From contig NC_135551.1 of the NCBI RefSeq assembly GCF_964340395.1, forward strand, positions 15,772,003 to 15,836,002: a stretch of DNA of 64,000 nt, in the 5' to 3' direction. Positions 25,925 to 37,905 of this stretch are shown here, in pieces. How positions within the stretch are numbered: the stretch's first letter is position 1; every line of letters starts with the position of its first letter. The notes below the pieces were generated by a model, which made no database searches, was not told the origin of the DNA, and saw only the letters and a program-made list of their open reading frames with translations. Origin of the DNA: Glandiceps talaboti (taxonomy: Eukaryota; Hemichordata; Enteropneusta; Spengelidae). Both the position numbers and the translations under genes were made by a program.

Positions 25925-26460
25925 TAGTCCCCGCCGGACGAAGTCCGTGATGGGGACTTATGGATTGGGTTCCGTCTGTCCGTGGGTGCGTCCGTCCGTC
26001 CGCAGCTGTTTCTTGGAGATGCCTGGACCGATTTTTTTTCAAACTTGGTACAGGGGTAACATACAATGTCATACATATGCACATCAATTTGTTTCATGAT
26101 ACGATCCAATATGGCTGCCTAGCAGCCATTTTGTTTGTAAATTTTCCCTGTCTAAAGCCCTAACTCAGACATGCTTGAACAGATCTCATTCAAAGATGGT
26201 ATTAGGACAGTGTTCTATGACATACATGTGTATATCCATTTGTTGTCATGATACGATCCAATATGGCCGCCTAGCAGCCATTTTGTTTGTGAATTTTCCA
26301 TGTCCAAAGCCATAACTCAGATATGCTTGAACAAATCTCATTCAACGTTGGTATTAGGACAGTGTTCTATGACATACATGTGCATATCCATTTTCATCAT
26401 GATACGATCCAATATGGCTGCCTGGCAGCCATTTTGTTTGCGAATTTTCCATGTCCAACA
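25925..26460. repeat. Dispersed repeat with about 151-bp tandem copies
   Basis: Starts with CCCCGCCGGACGAAGTCCGT and a GTCCGTCCGTCC run. The block GATACGATCCAATATGGC, GCAGCCATTTTGTTTG, ATTAGGACAGTGTTCTATGA then recurs with landmarks at about 26099, 26251 and 26402. Overlapping open frames on both strands are artefacts of the repeat. Diverged relatives lie at 7170-7720. Confidence 0.85.
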
Positions 26461-27417
26461 AGAAGACACAACATATCTAAATCTGTTTGATTTAGGTTCA
26501 CAAGTGTTGTTGCGTGATCAGAGTAGTGATAATTCCTTAAAACCCAATCATAGCGGGGACTATGTCATTTTCAATGACTTGTTTTTCGGAGATTTTGTGT
26601 TGTTTTCATAACAGTAATTTTCTTTATAAAAAGGTGACTATGGTATAAAAGTACAATGTTTTACCAACTTTCTGTGTAAAATGTGTTTTGTAGTGAGACA
26701 TCATAAGAAACCACTAACCACTTTATTACATCGCTACCAAAATAAAAACTAAATAGAACAGCGGAGCTATTCTGATCGATAGCTAAGGTCACTTGTTTAG
26801 CACTACTGAACAAAGGTTCAGAGGTTCAAAGGCTATGTTTGCATGTGTGTATGTGTGTGTGTGTTTTGTAATTGTATGCATACATGTACAGACAGATGGA
26901 CAGACAGACAGATAGACACAGCCTGGCAGGCAGACAGACAGACAGACGAAAAGAGACATACAGACATGTTCATGTACATTATGTATGTATAGTGTGTTTG
27001 TGTATGTGTGTAATTGTATGTGTGTATTTTGTTCAAGGAAAAAAATCAAGAACTTGCGGGGGGGGTCATCAATTTTTCCCAAGCTTTTGTAAGGGGGCAT
27101 GAAAAAAATACACAAGGAAAAAAGGGAAATCCTCCGGGATCCCCCTGGAAGTAAAGTCTGGACACTCCCCTAGCTATGTCTCAGTTCCTGGTGGTATTTT
27201 TTACACCTATGTTGTGGCCCCAGATTGCCATTGGTTTAATCATAACTAAACTATGTTAGGAGCCTCAGTCAAATATTTCCAATCTATAAATGCAAATTAT
27301 TAAATTAAAAACTCTGTACCTAAGATATATCCAGCCTACAATGTAACTATCTTGATTATAATATATGCATTCATTAATTTGAGTAATTGGTAATCAACTT
27401 GAACCGACATCTAAATA
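26461..27417. other. Non-coding stretch with CAGA-rich microsatellite
   Basis: An imperfect ACAG/CAGA-rich tract lies at about 26887-26948 with flanking GT-rich sequence. AT-rich elsewhere. No gene is supported. Confidence 0.5.
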
Positions 27418-27421
27418 TTAA

Positions 27422-27767
27422 AGTGGCCATATGGATGAGAATTTGGTATTTATTTTGGATTTTTATTTGATAAAACAGCTTCACCATGTTTTTCTACATG
27501 AAAAGATAATATGAAATAACATATACCAAGTCCATGTTCACATCTCAATAAACGACAAAACATTAAACAATGTGTGAAATGTTTGTTATTGTACGTACAA
27601 TAACAAACTTTTTACACTTTTTGCATCTTTTTGCAATGTATTGAGTTATGAACATGGATTTGGTATATGTTATTTTGCATTATTTTTTCAAGTAGAAAAA
27701 CATGGTGAAGCTTTTTTATCAAATAAAAATCCAAAATAAATACCAAATTCTCATCCATATGGCCACT
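27422..27767. mobile_element. Foldback MITE with near-perfect arms
   Basis: The left arm starts AGTGGCCATATGGATGAGAA and the right arm is its reverse complement. The arms pair over about 145 bp each with few differences, leaving a short centre near 27590 that includes a GTTATTGTACGTACAATAAC palindrome. Both ends are flanked by TTAA (27418-27421 and 27768-27771). This fits a TTAA duplication (piggyBac-like) or a TA duplication (Tc1/mariner-like) with AA-extended arms. No coding capacity. The high arm identity suggests a fairly young insertion. Confidence 0.9.
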
Positions 27768-27927
27768 TTAATGGTACAATGGGCATAACCTCACATAAAC
27801 ACCCAGTAATTATAATTATGTATAATTATGTAGACTAACATGGTATTACAACAACCATGACGTAATAGAAATCAGAAAGAAAAGTTTCCTACCTAGCTTA
27901 ATGTTGATGTCCCAAACGTTTTAACGT

Positions 27928-28185
27928 TTAAACAAGGCCTTTGGTTGTAGACTCTCTGTGACGCTTTCCAAGGGGGACATGGTTAATGGCAGCACATGCT
28001 GGATTGTCACAGCGCACATGCAGCCAAGCACACATTTTTGGCACCTCGGCAGGTGTACAGTGCTCTACGCCCCTCGCTAAGACGTGAAGCTCCACCACTG
28101 CATCAGTCGCCTGCCATCTCCTGTGATCGTACGTGTTTTCTGGCCCAAATAGTGCGTTGTCAAAAGCGTCGACAGACTTAGACAC
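27928..28185 (-). CDS. Hypothetical small ORF in CpG-richer segment
   Basis: An 85-codon open frame with balanced amino-acid use (MSKSVDAFDNALFGPENTYD at the start, a His/Cys-containing middle and a basic end). It sits in a 0.5-kb segment with visibly more CpG than its neighbours, which could mark a promoter and first exon. No domain is recognised and no splice partner is identified. A chance open frame remains possible. Confidence 0.2.
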   Translation of the reverse strand: MSKSVDAFDNALFGPENTYDHRRWQATDAVVELHVLARGVEHCTPAEVPKMCAWLHVRCDNPACAAINHVPLGKRHRESTTKGLV

Positions 28186-28579
28186 GAGACGTAGCTATGT
28201 ACTTCTACAATTATGTCGTCTTCATGAAACTCCGTACGTACCCTCGGTTGTCAGATCGTACGAATGTTCATAGCTGAGATGTTGACTAAAATGCCATGGT
28301 TGTCGTCGAGTCCGGCTGCATTTCAGCTTGGATGTTAGTTTACAGCACGACGGAAATGCCCTTTTAGACGTAAAACCAAAATTCACTGAGGATGTGCACA
28401 CATGCGCGATATGCGCAGAACCCCAAAATAATCGAAGCGCAATCAACGTCACGCTTATGAAATATTTGAGAACTCAGTCTCGTAGATATACGTATTATTC
28501 GTCACCCGTCAGAGGATTAAGATATAATTATATGTCGATCGCTAGGTGAAGAAAACACAGCGAACAGCACTAATTATAT

Positions 28580-28830
28580 AAGACGAGGTTAGGACAGAGA
28601 ACCCAGTGAACTGAATTTATTTTAATTATATGGTGAAGTTTGAAGAAAATTCCCCACATGGGCGAGGTTTGGAGAGACCCCCCCCCCCCCCCCAACAGAC
28701 TGAGGTATAATTATTCGGCGAGGTTTGAAGAGAAACGCCAGTGAACTGAAATAATTAGATGGTGAGATTTGAAGAGAAGCCTGTTTGGAGAGACTGAGAT
28801 ATATTATTCAGCGAGGTTTGAAGACGAGCG
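28580..28830. repeat. Short irregular repeats around GGCGAGGTTTGAAGAGA
   Basis: Variants of the 17-bp motif occur at about 28631, 28660, 28716, 28760 and 28809, with one more at about 29557. AGTGAACTGAA occurs twice between them. A run of about 15 C lies at 28680-28694. No coding content. Confidence 0.65.
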
Positions 28831-31554
28831 CAGATGCAGCCAACGAAGCTGTTCGTGCAAGAAGCTGTTCGTACACGATTTTTCAGTGGGCGGGCAATTT
28901 CCAAGCATGGTTGGAGGGAGGGGGGAAATGGCCCTGTATTTCAGCGGGCAACATATTTTACCTTTTTTTTTTTTACAATATTCACAAATTATAAATTAAT
29001 TGTGTAATATAGAATAATTAATTTTTGAATGTGTGTGTTATCGACAGTAGCGAGGCAGCAGTGCATTGAGATTGTAGCACAATCTAATATGTCAACTGAC
29101 AACTGTCATTACGTATATATTAGAAGGAGAAACTGTTTTGTTGTGAGTATATCAAATAGCATCCTGAGTAAATTTAACATTAGGGCTTCAACGAATAGTG
29201 GACAGAGGCCATATGTCTGGTAGAGGGTAGCGGAGAGAGGGGAAACCTTGTCGTAAATTGCGGGGAGAGCGAGCGGGCAGTTGGCGGGCAAATCTGGCGG
29301 GAGGACAGGTAGTGTAATATCGCAGTGGGAGGGCAGATACGAACAGCTTTCACTTACATGTACCCTTCAATCTTGAATCAAATGTAAAATTAGGTAACAA
29401 GTGTTTATTAGCTATGTTTTAACTGTCTGTAATAATTTCAGAAAAATGACTTTGGCTCAGTGGCTGAACCAGAGAACGTCAGTGTAGAATAGAATAGAAT
29501 ATATATAAACAGTACTACTGTAACATTAATTTTCTTCATAGGATTATAGTTATACGGCGAGGCTTGAAGAAGAAACCATTTACCGCACCGTAACGTTAAC
29601 GACGAAACCTCAGCGGAATGAAGGGATACCCCCATTGACTTGTTACCTCGAAGACACATGTCAGACGTGTGCCTGCGGTTAGGCCTAAAAACTTAATAAC
29701 TGTTTAGTTCCGGTTACCCTACCCCACCACCTGGCTTTTCACTGCCGTCCCTTAACTTTTTTTTACATATTCGAGAAAACAATAATAAAAATGCAAAAAT
29801 TGTGAAGTCTCACGTGAAAGAGTGGATGCGAAAACTGACGTACATCAACTTAAAAAAGATAAATTAAAACTTCTTCCAATATGGAATGGCTGTACATCTG
29901 ATAGCTATAGGAAGAAATAACAAATCTACATACCCTACCTATTTTTAAATTGAGCATAATCGGAACCACGCCAGGTTTTTATTAGGCCTTATCACGGAGA
30001 TGAAATTCTTCGCCTTGGGACAAAATGGTCAGCCAAGTGTGAGCCGGAACTAAGTGCCTTCAGAATAGATGGACATGGACACGCGTTTCGAGAAGAAAAG
30101 GAAAGACTAAATCAGACAATGTGCAGAATTGTATTCCACGTCAAGATTATTGACTTTCTTGAGATTTTATTGACATTTTGAGTTATTTACATCGAACATT
30201 TACATGAACTTTTGAACTCGAATTTTATTTCAGCCTACCGATGGATATTTTCCAGTTGTGTGAGTTAGAATATTTTTTTTTTGCGAATTGCATTTTATTC
30301 CCCAACTGCACAAAAACCTACGAACCCCCTTTTTGGAAATTTGTAAACTCCTTCCAGGTATTACTTGCGACTTTTGAATGGAACTTAAAAGTCTCTGAGG
30401 GGCAACGAAACGAAACGCCCCGTACATACATGACTTAGTACGTATTTCGATTGTTTACATTACTGTTAATAGAGTATGTATGAATTTCATATATAGCACG
30501 CCATAGTATAGTCCTGCTTGCATGCGGAGTAATCCGGGACTCGATTCTGACAATTGTTTAGAGTCAAGTCAGTAATACAGACTCGTGCACCGTCATGTAA
30601 GCAGGACTAGCCATAGTATTGTTATCGTGTAGTCAAGACATAGCCATAGTATTGTTATCGTGTAGTCCAGACATAGTTGATTCACTTGAATTTAGACATA
30701 GACCCTACATGTCTATGGTTTAGAGCAACGCACAAACAGGCGTATTTTTATCGGTCCGATGTGACCCTTTTTAGCAACCTAGTTTACTTTCCCATGTGTT
30801 AGTATATCGATTTCGAATTCGAGTTTAATATTATAGTAAAATTTCTCGACCCTTAATTAGATTTGACGTCGGCAATTTTATATAGTTGGATAACGATCCA
30901 GGCCTGGCGTGCGTGATACTTTACAGGTCAAACAACCTTTTGTTATGACTGAAAGCTATAGGTGGTTTCAACCGCAAATGCGAACCACGAAGTGAAATGT
31001 CGTCAATTTCTAGCAGTTTTATAGTTATTTTTAGCTAGAGCTATTCATATGCAAATTAGCCTTTCCCTAGATAAGTGCTAGGTTCATTGGACAGACTTGG
31101 AGGTCTGTTCCAGGTACATTTCGTCGGACCAACAATTAGTCTACGAAATAGGATCAACGATTAGTCTACGGACGATTTATCCCCCTGATTATCTTGTTTG
31201 GCATGTGGTGCAGTAACCCTGTATTGTAACTTTTTCCACGAACGAAATATTAAAGAAGTGAGGTGTTTTATTGAAGATGTTCTTGTTGAGTGTATTCTCT
31301 GGCGATCTTTGAGTCATCAACTCCAAAGTACAGACCCCCCCCCCCCCCCTTCTCGATACTTGAACTATCGAATCCAGCGAAACATCGAATCGTCATCGAA
31401 AAAGATCATTGGTAACGCTACAAAAGAAGATCAACGTTAACACTATGGGAGAATATGACGTCTACATATATTTATAATTTGGTTGGTGGCCAACCGAAGT
31501 TTGACGAATATTAAATGAAAGTCAGTCATCGCCTGGTGGCAGCTACGGTTATTA
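28831..31554. other. Stretch without a supported gene
   Basis: Mixed-composition DNA. CATAGCCATAGTATTGTTATCG is duplicated in tandem near 30610-30670, and TAGTCCTGCTT (about 30510) pairs with AAGCAGGACTA (about 30600) as an inverted repeat. A poly-C run lies at about 31336-31349. Open frames of up to 80 codons show no domain. Confidence 0.35.
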
Positions 31555-31742
31555 TCTTCATCGAAGACAACGAATTCACCCCTACCCTTAAATTACACAA
31601 TCTCCCCGTGTGTTGTGTTGTGTTGTGCGTGAGTGAGTGGTGTGGTTAAAAGTCTCCCAATCGTTATCACTCACATAAAATATAACCAAAACACCAAACA
31701 TCCAAAATAAATATATATCACGGAATAAAGAGAAAGACTGAT
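31555..31742. repeat. S-family dispersed repeat, copy 2
   Basis: Aligns in order with 3652-3895 (TTACACAATCTCCCCGTGTG, GAGTGGTGTGGTTAAAA, ATCGTTATCACTCACAT, GAATAAAGAGAAAGA). It runs directly into an R-family unit, which suggests that S and R are parts of one larger repeat. Confidence 0.7.
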
Positions 31743-31925
31743 ACATGAGCATAAATTAGAAATTTACAGCCTGATAACAGCCTGATAGAAAACCAAAATC
31801 TCAAATTTTATAAAGTATCAATATCATCTCTTAGTATACAAAGTAAACTATGGTAATTTTGATATGGAATGTAAAGGGACATTTTTGAATAAAATAGTAT
31901 ATGAATTAATCTAGTAGAATGATAT

Positions 31926-32495
31926 TTAAACAATAATGTAATAAAATAACGCCCTCCCAGCCCATAATGGACGAAAGCAAACTTTGCACGACATAATGGG
32001 CGAGGCGACGTGACAGCCGAGCCCATTATGGAGTGCAAAGTTTGCTTGAGTCCATTATGAACTGGGAGGGCGTACATTATTGTTATTATTTTATAGTTTT
32101 GCCAATTCCAGTGAATTTGTAGACCGAGAAACGCAAAACAACGTATAATATACACAGCGCTGAACATCGTCTGCCATGTTCGGCCCGGAAGCTGAATACT
32201 AATCATAGCGACACTCGTACGTACACGTACACACACATATACACTTCAATGATCTGCTGTTAACACAAATTTTGTTTTATTTTAATTTGAATCTTTAAAA
32301 AAAAATCTTATGGTGTTTACCCCATAATTTCCCTGTTCTTAAATACCCACACCTTTATTGCCTTACGGACATAAGCTTGTATTGTTATGCTCGTTCCGGG
32401 GCCGCGATGCCCAATAACGGAGTACATTATCAGTAATAATGTACAGCGATGACGTCACAAAATTCACTGGAATTGGTAATGCTATAATATAATAA
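31926..32495. mobile_element. Nested foldback element inside R unit 4
   Basis: R units elsewhere join GATATTAAGTAATATG directly; here the site is split. The insert holds a strong palindrome, 31951-32001 against 32021-32072 (GCCCTCCCAG...CATAATGGGC paired with its complement), with a 19-nt spacer. An outer pair also occurs, TTGCCAATTCCAGTGAATTT (about 32099) against AAATTCACTGGAATTGGTAA (about 32461). The interior contains GATGACGTCAC, a CRE-like string. The exact termini and superfamily are unclear. Confidence 0.7.
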
Positions 32496-32638
32496 GTAAT
32501 ATGTCAACCCGTCATGGGATTTATTTACAATAAAAGGGAATTAAAAACAAGGATTGAAAGTCCCACATGATATTATTTTGATAACAAATTAACTTGATTG
32601 AAAGGTCTTCATCATCTACGAAACGTTAATCTCACCAT

Positions 32639-32887
32639 ATTTTATATATATATATATTAGGGACTTTCATATATTTGATGACTATATGCGCTACTGAAAA
32701 CAAAAATACACTTTATTATTTACTTACAACGACAAGAAATATTTTAAAAAACAAACTGTAAATCATATGTAGTGTACTGCACACTGTGACAATTTTAAGT
32801 CTAAAATATGATATAATGACATGATAATCATATGCAAACTTACCCCCTGGACACAGCCATTTAGTGGAACACCAACCATCACAAAGG

Positions 32888-32985
<98 letters not shown>

Positions 32986-32990
32986 AATAT
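32639..32990. repeat. Left direct repeat flanking the L1 fragment
   Basis: The 250 or so unique bases before the GA tract are identical by eye, without indels, to 35333-35584. The GA tract is about 92 bp here and about 102 bp in the right copy, and both end GATGAAATAT. This is the 3' part of R unit 4. Confidence 0.95.
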
Positions 32991-33001
32991 AAATAGATGT
33001 A

Positions 33002-33430
33002 GTGATGCTCCAAGAAACACACAGTATAGAAAATGATGACAAATATTGGTCATCACAGTTTAAAGGTCAATGTTTTTTTGCACATGGAACTACTTTTAGT
33101 AGAGGTGTGATGGTTGTTATCAATAATGCATCTCTGAAAATCACTGATGTAATTAAGGATGATTTTGGTAGGTTTATATTGATTGTAATAGAAATGGAGG
33201 ACTCTCCTTGTATCATTCTAAACACCTATGCACCAAATAGAGAGGTGGAACATATGGTCTTTCTGAGGGAAATCAAACAATTACTGGTCGACCATTTTCC
33301 AGATCCGGATAGTGTAATTATTTGGGGTGGAGATTTAAATTTTACAATGGATATTGTTTTGGACAGGGATGGGGGGAACCCGAAACCATGGAGGATGTCA
33401 ATAGAGTTTTTTTTGGGAAATTTTAGATGA
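33002..33430 (+). pseudogene. L1-like endonuclease domain, first part
   Basis: Exonuclease-endonuclease-phosphatase fold that nicks target DNA for retrotransposition. Visible motifs are LQETH (catalytic Glu), HGTTFSRGVMVVI, NTYAPNRE and IIWGGDLNFTMD (Asp and Asn of the active site). The frame is lost at a run of eight T near 33410. The remaining endonuclease motifs (RLDYF and SDHSAVIL) continue in the frame of the following RT. The N-terminus with the first Asn motif is missing because the element is truncated. Confidence 0.9.
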
Positions 33431-35332
33431 ATTTGGGCTTATAGATATCTGGCGTCAAAGGAATCCAAATCTGAAGCAGTTTACTTGGCGTAGACGTCAA
33501 CCAAACATTCAACAGAGTCGCCTAGATTATTTCATAATTTCACATGAGATTCAGAATTTTGTAGAAAATATAGAAATTATTCCTGGTGTTAGTTCAGACC
33601 ATTCTGCTGTAATTCTACATTTAAAGTATTCAGAACAAAAACATGGACCAGCATATTGGAAATTTAACTCAAGCCTGGTAAATGATGGAAATTATTGTGA
33701 AACACTCCGTGAAAATATAGTTCTCTGGCTGAATAGCTTGACCGAGAGTCAAAACAAATGTTTCAGATGGGATTACATTAAGTATAAGATTAGAGAATTT
33801 ACAATTCGCTTTAGTAAAAATAAAGCTAAAGTGAGAAAACAAAAGGTAATTGACCTTGAAAATCAAGTCAAAACAGCAGAACAGGTTTGTTCTACCAACC
33901 CTTCCGATACAGCCTTTCTGACCCTTGAAAAATTTAAGCAGGATCTAGAAGATTATCATGACTATCTCACAGAGGGATCAATTGTTCGTTCTCGAGCATT
34001 ATGGTATGAAAAAGGGGAAAAAAGCAATAAGTATTTTCTTGGGCTTGAAAAATCAAACAAAAGGAAATCAAGTATAAAGAAATTGAAGAGAAGGGACACT
34101 GAAATTTTAAGTGATCCAGGGGAAATTTCAGCAGAAATAAGGAAATTTTATTCAAATTTGTACTCGCAAAACATTATTGATGTAGGAAATGTTGGAGAAT
34201 TCCTGGAAAATCTGAATAATCCAGTTTTACCACATGATTTGCAAAGTTTGTGTGAAGGGAAAATTGGAGTGGGTGAAGCTTTCAATGTTTTATGCTCTAT
34301 GAAGGAGAACAAGAGTCCAGGAAATGATGGTCTCACAGTAGAGTTTTACAAGGCATTCTGGCCTATTATTGGCAATGTAATTGTTGAGTCTTTAAATTTT
34401 GGATATGAGCAAGGCGAGTTCTCCACATCACAAAAACAAGGGATTATTACATTGATAGAAAAACCTGATAGAGATCGGCTACTTCTGAAAAACTGGAGAC
34501 CGATATCCCTTATGAATGTTGATATGAAGATAGCTTCTAAGTGTCTTGCCAAACGTATAGATAAGGTTTTGCCAGACTTGATAGGCCCATCACAAGCTGC
34601 CTTTGTTAAAGGTCGTAACATTAGTGATTATGTGCGACTAATTGATGAAGTTTATGCACATACATTAGAATATGATATTCCTGCTATGCTTTTGGCAATA
34701 GACTTTGAGAAAGCCTTTGATACAGTCAATTGGGAGTTTCTTTTCAAGGTTCTTTGTAAATTTAATTTTGGTAACTCCTTTCAAAACTGGATTAAGGCAC
34801 TGTACAATAACATAGAAAGTTGTGTTATGAATAATGGCTACAGCACAGGATATTTTAAATTACAAAGGGGTGTTAGACAAGGTGATCCCCTGTCTCCATT
34901 ATTGTTTATTCTAGTACTTGAAACCCTACTGTTGTCTATAAGGACAAATAGAGATATCAGTGGTATTACAATGTCAGGTATTGAAATTAAGGACTCTGCA
35001 TTTGCAGACGACATGACATGTTTTTTGACCAGTATTAACTCAGTTAATGTTCTTTTTAATTTGCTGAAGACATTTGCTCTTAGCTCAGGGTTAAATGTCA
35101 ATGTTGATAAGACTGAGGCTGTATGGATTGGAAAGTGGAGGTTTAGACAGGATAATATGTTCGGGGTAAAATGGCCCACATCTCCTATTAAGATTGTAGG
35201 AATATATTTTTCATATAATAGACAAGATGCAATAAAGAAAAATGTCTCTAAAGCTATGGATAATATGAAGAAAATTTTGAACTCTTGGAAAAGCAGAAAC
35301 CTCACCTTATTGGGTAAGATTCAAATTATCAA
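33431..35332 (+). pseudogene. L1-like ORF2: endonuclease end and reverse transcriptase
   Basis: Continues one frame from the endonuclease C-terminus (RLDYF, GVSSDHSAVI) through a basic linker into the RT. RT motifs in order are NWRPISLMNVDMKIASKCLA, GPSQAAFVKGRNI, LAIDFEKAFDTVNW (first catalytic Asp), GVRQGDPLSPLLF, FADDMTCFL (the catalytic DD pair) and SGLNVNVDKTEAVW. Residues and spacing match the L1 clade, closest in style to Tx1/L1-like elements of aquatic animals. From the ATG at 33738 the frame is open for more than 530 codons without a stop, remarkable among the decayed copies here. The thumb, Cys-rich C-terminus and 3' UTR are cut off at the right direct repeat. Confidence 0.93.
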
Positions 35333-35694
<362 letters not shown>

Positions 35695-37259
35695 ATGAAA
35701 TTATTAGTTAAACTCCTTGAATGCCTGGTTGTTGGTCTGCTCGTATTCAAGTATGAAAGTATACTTACTTTTATTCCCGTGAAAAGATTTTGAAATGAAT
35801 ATTACCTTAAGCACTTTCTTATTTAGCGTATCAACAGAACACTATTATTGGAGAAATCCTTGGTAATATCAAAATTGAAAAAAAAATCGAAAATTGTATT
35901 TGCGTCTGTTAATCAGTGTAATACTTGAAAGGAGTGTTTGATATGTGATCGCTCATACTTAGTTTAATAAGAAATAAAACAAATATTTGCCAACTGATAT
36001 TCAAGAAAGATTAAATAATTGCAGTAATATGTGTAACCTGCACTAGCTGCAACTGGTATATATTGTTTTGCATTAAGTAACCAAAGATATATTCTGTAAC
36101 AAATGGTCACTTTAATTCGTATAAAAAGGCGTTGTTTTATCGTTAATCAGTGGTCGGTATTATCCATATATAGTGTAGTGACAAGTTTAAATCGTGAGCT
36201 AAAGCTTAGTTTTAAGATCGTCTCCATGTTATGTACTAGTTTGTAACTGTAGTATCGTTACTGATCAGACAACCAGAACATATTCATCGGAAATTGTTAA
36301 AATAACAATAAGTATACAGTATGCAAGCTAATCAGTGGTCAATATGATCCGTAAATAGTGTAGTAACAGTAAGGGTGTACGATATTACAAGCAAGTTATT
36401 TTATGTAATAACAAAACACAATGTTCAATTGCAGCTAGTTCGGTTTTAACGCTCTTATATACAGTTACGGTCGTTGCTATAGATACTTACATCACTTATA
36501 AGGCCCTTAGAGAGCGAGACAATCAAATGAATCTTAGCATGATTGCTGTTTGCTGTTTATAAATTGTTGATTTTTTAAACAATGAATATATCGGAGAGTA
36601 GGTTAGTCAAACCCATAATGTATGTGAGTGAGTGAGTGAGTGAGTGAGTGAGTGAGTGAGTGAGTGAGTGAGTGAGTGCGTGCGTGCGTGCGTGCGTGCG
36701 TGAGTGAGTGAGTGAGTGAGTGAGTGAGTGAGTGATGGAATTTTGAGCATTTAGCTTGACCTGGAGTGGCTAGGGTTTTCATAATAATTAATTTGTAAAC
36801 AGCTAATCTGTTTGGAAAGTTGAGAATGTATGTATATGAGTGAAATGACGATAATTCTGTAACTGTGAAAAGAAGAACTTGGAGGACCTTAGAAGAACTT
36901 GGAGGACCTTAGAACTAGGTCTATCAGTCTGAGAGTTCCAAGGTGGAGGGGGTGGGGGGGGGAAGGGGTGAGGTAAATCCCAGTCTTTCGAGGATTAAAA
37001 GGTCAGATCCAGTAGGACTGCAAGATTCACATTCACGCCTACGTGCCTCTTTCTTACAAGCCGAGAGTGTTTGTTCCATCAACGATGTGTATTTGGTATG
37101 TTTATACCGACAGTTGTAATTGAATCACCTTCTGTGAGAGCTAACCTGGACTGCTGGTTTCGATTTTGATAAGAGTGAATACGTTCACACACTGTTTCTC
37201 ACTGTTTCCCACCTTAGTTACTGAGTTGAAAGCTGGAGAAACAGTTAATATCAACTGCT
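35695..37259. other. Non-coding stretch with short duplications and (GAGT)n
   Basis: AATCAGTGGTCGGTATTATC (about 36143) and AATCAGTGGTCAATATGATC (about 36330) begin two related ~40-bp segments. A (GAGT)n tract with an internal (GCGT)n block lies at about 36626-36733. A 21-bp AGAAGAACTTGGAGGACCTT tandem pair lies at about 36870-36911. No gene is supported. Confidence 0.55.
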
Positions 37260-37601
37260 TTGATCCACTTTTTGTTTATGAATAAGACGATTGTTCGACT
37301 CAGAACTTTCTCCGACTATCATGACCATTTTACTCCTCTATTTAATCAACTTAACGTTCTTGACATTTGTAAATTTTGTAAACTTCAACTTGCATGTTCA
37401 TCTTCGACACAAACCACAATCACTTTATATGTACATACTTTTGACCATTACATTATAGACAACATATCCCATAGCTATCCGACCAAAACAAACACCAGTT
37501 ATAAGTTTGACAAATTCCGAAGGTCCGACTTTCAATTAGACAACATAACTTCAGCTATCAAATCTTGTAGTTCTGTACGTGCAATATACTATAGACATTA
37601 A
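37260..37601 (+). pseudogene. Possible non-LTR retrotransposon C-terminal remnant
   Basis: An open frame containing PLFNQLNVLDICKFCKLQLA, then NISHSYPTKTNTSYKFDKFR and DFQLDNITSAIKS. The order (a leucine-rich helix, a YPTRx-like segment, then a 'SxxxxNxLPxxIKxS' tail) resembles the region after the RT in CR1/L2-type elements. Catalytic RT motifs are absent. A weak, pattern-based call. Confidence 0.3.
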
Positions 37602-37699
37602 AGGCAACCTTAAAATGGTACGTTTTCAGTGAATGTACTCTTTTTTTCTGTCCTCTTTAATATAATTCTGTGAAATTATTCACCCATTTGACCCATGTG

Positions 37700-37701
<2 letters not shown>

Positions 37702-37792
<91 letters not shown>

Positions 37793-37804
37793 CGATCGAT
37801 CGAT
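37702..37804. repeat. (TTGA)n microsatellite
   Basis: About 25 TTGA units ending in a short TCGA block and followed by TTTA-rich sequence to about 37905. Confidence 0.97.
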
Positions 37805-37905
37805 TGCTTATTGATTTATTTATTGATTTTTTTCGTTTAATTAATTAATTAAAATCATTTATTTATTTATTTATGATTTTATTTATTGTTTTATTTATTT
37901 ATTTT

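Larger units (their letters stand above)
31741..32990. repeat. R-family repeat, unit 4
   Basis: Carries R landmarks AAATTAGAAATTTACAGCCT, GAATAAAATAGTATATGAA, TCAACCCGTCATGGG, CCCACATGATATTATTTTGA and TCTTCATCATCTACGAAACG, and ends in a GA tract. It is interrupted at about 31926-32495 by a foldback element. Its last 352 bp are duplicated downstream of the L1 fragment. Confidence 0.8.
32991..35332 (+). mobile_element. L1/Tx1-like non-LTR retrotransposon fragment, both ends missing
   Basis: About 2.34 kb of ORF2: most of the apurinic-type endonuclease and most of the reverse transcriptase, joined by a linker. It starts inside the endonuclease (DVVMLQETH) and stops inside the RT C-terminal region (LLGKIQIIKF), so both the 5' end and the 3' UTR/poly-A are absent. 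That is unlike a standard target-primed insertion, which keeps the 3' end. It is flanked on both sides by direct repeats identical outside their GA tracts. The reading frame is nearly intact, so the fragment is young. Confidence 0.92.

Noticed and set aside
26872-27102. Asp/Arg/Gln-rich small ORF
   Set aside because: Arises from an imperfect CAGA tract.
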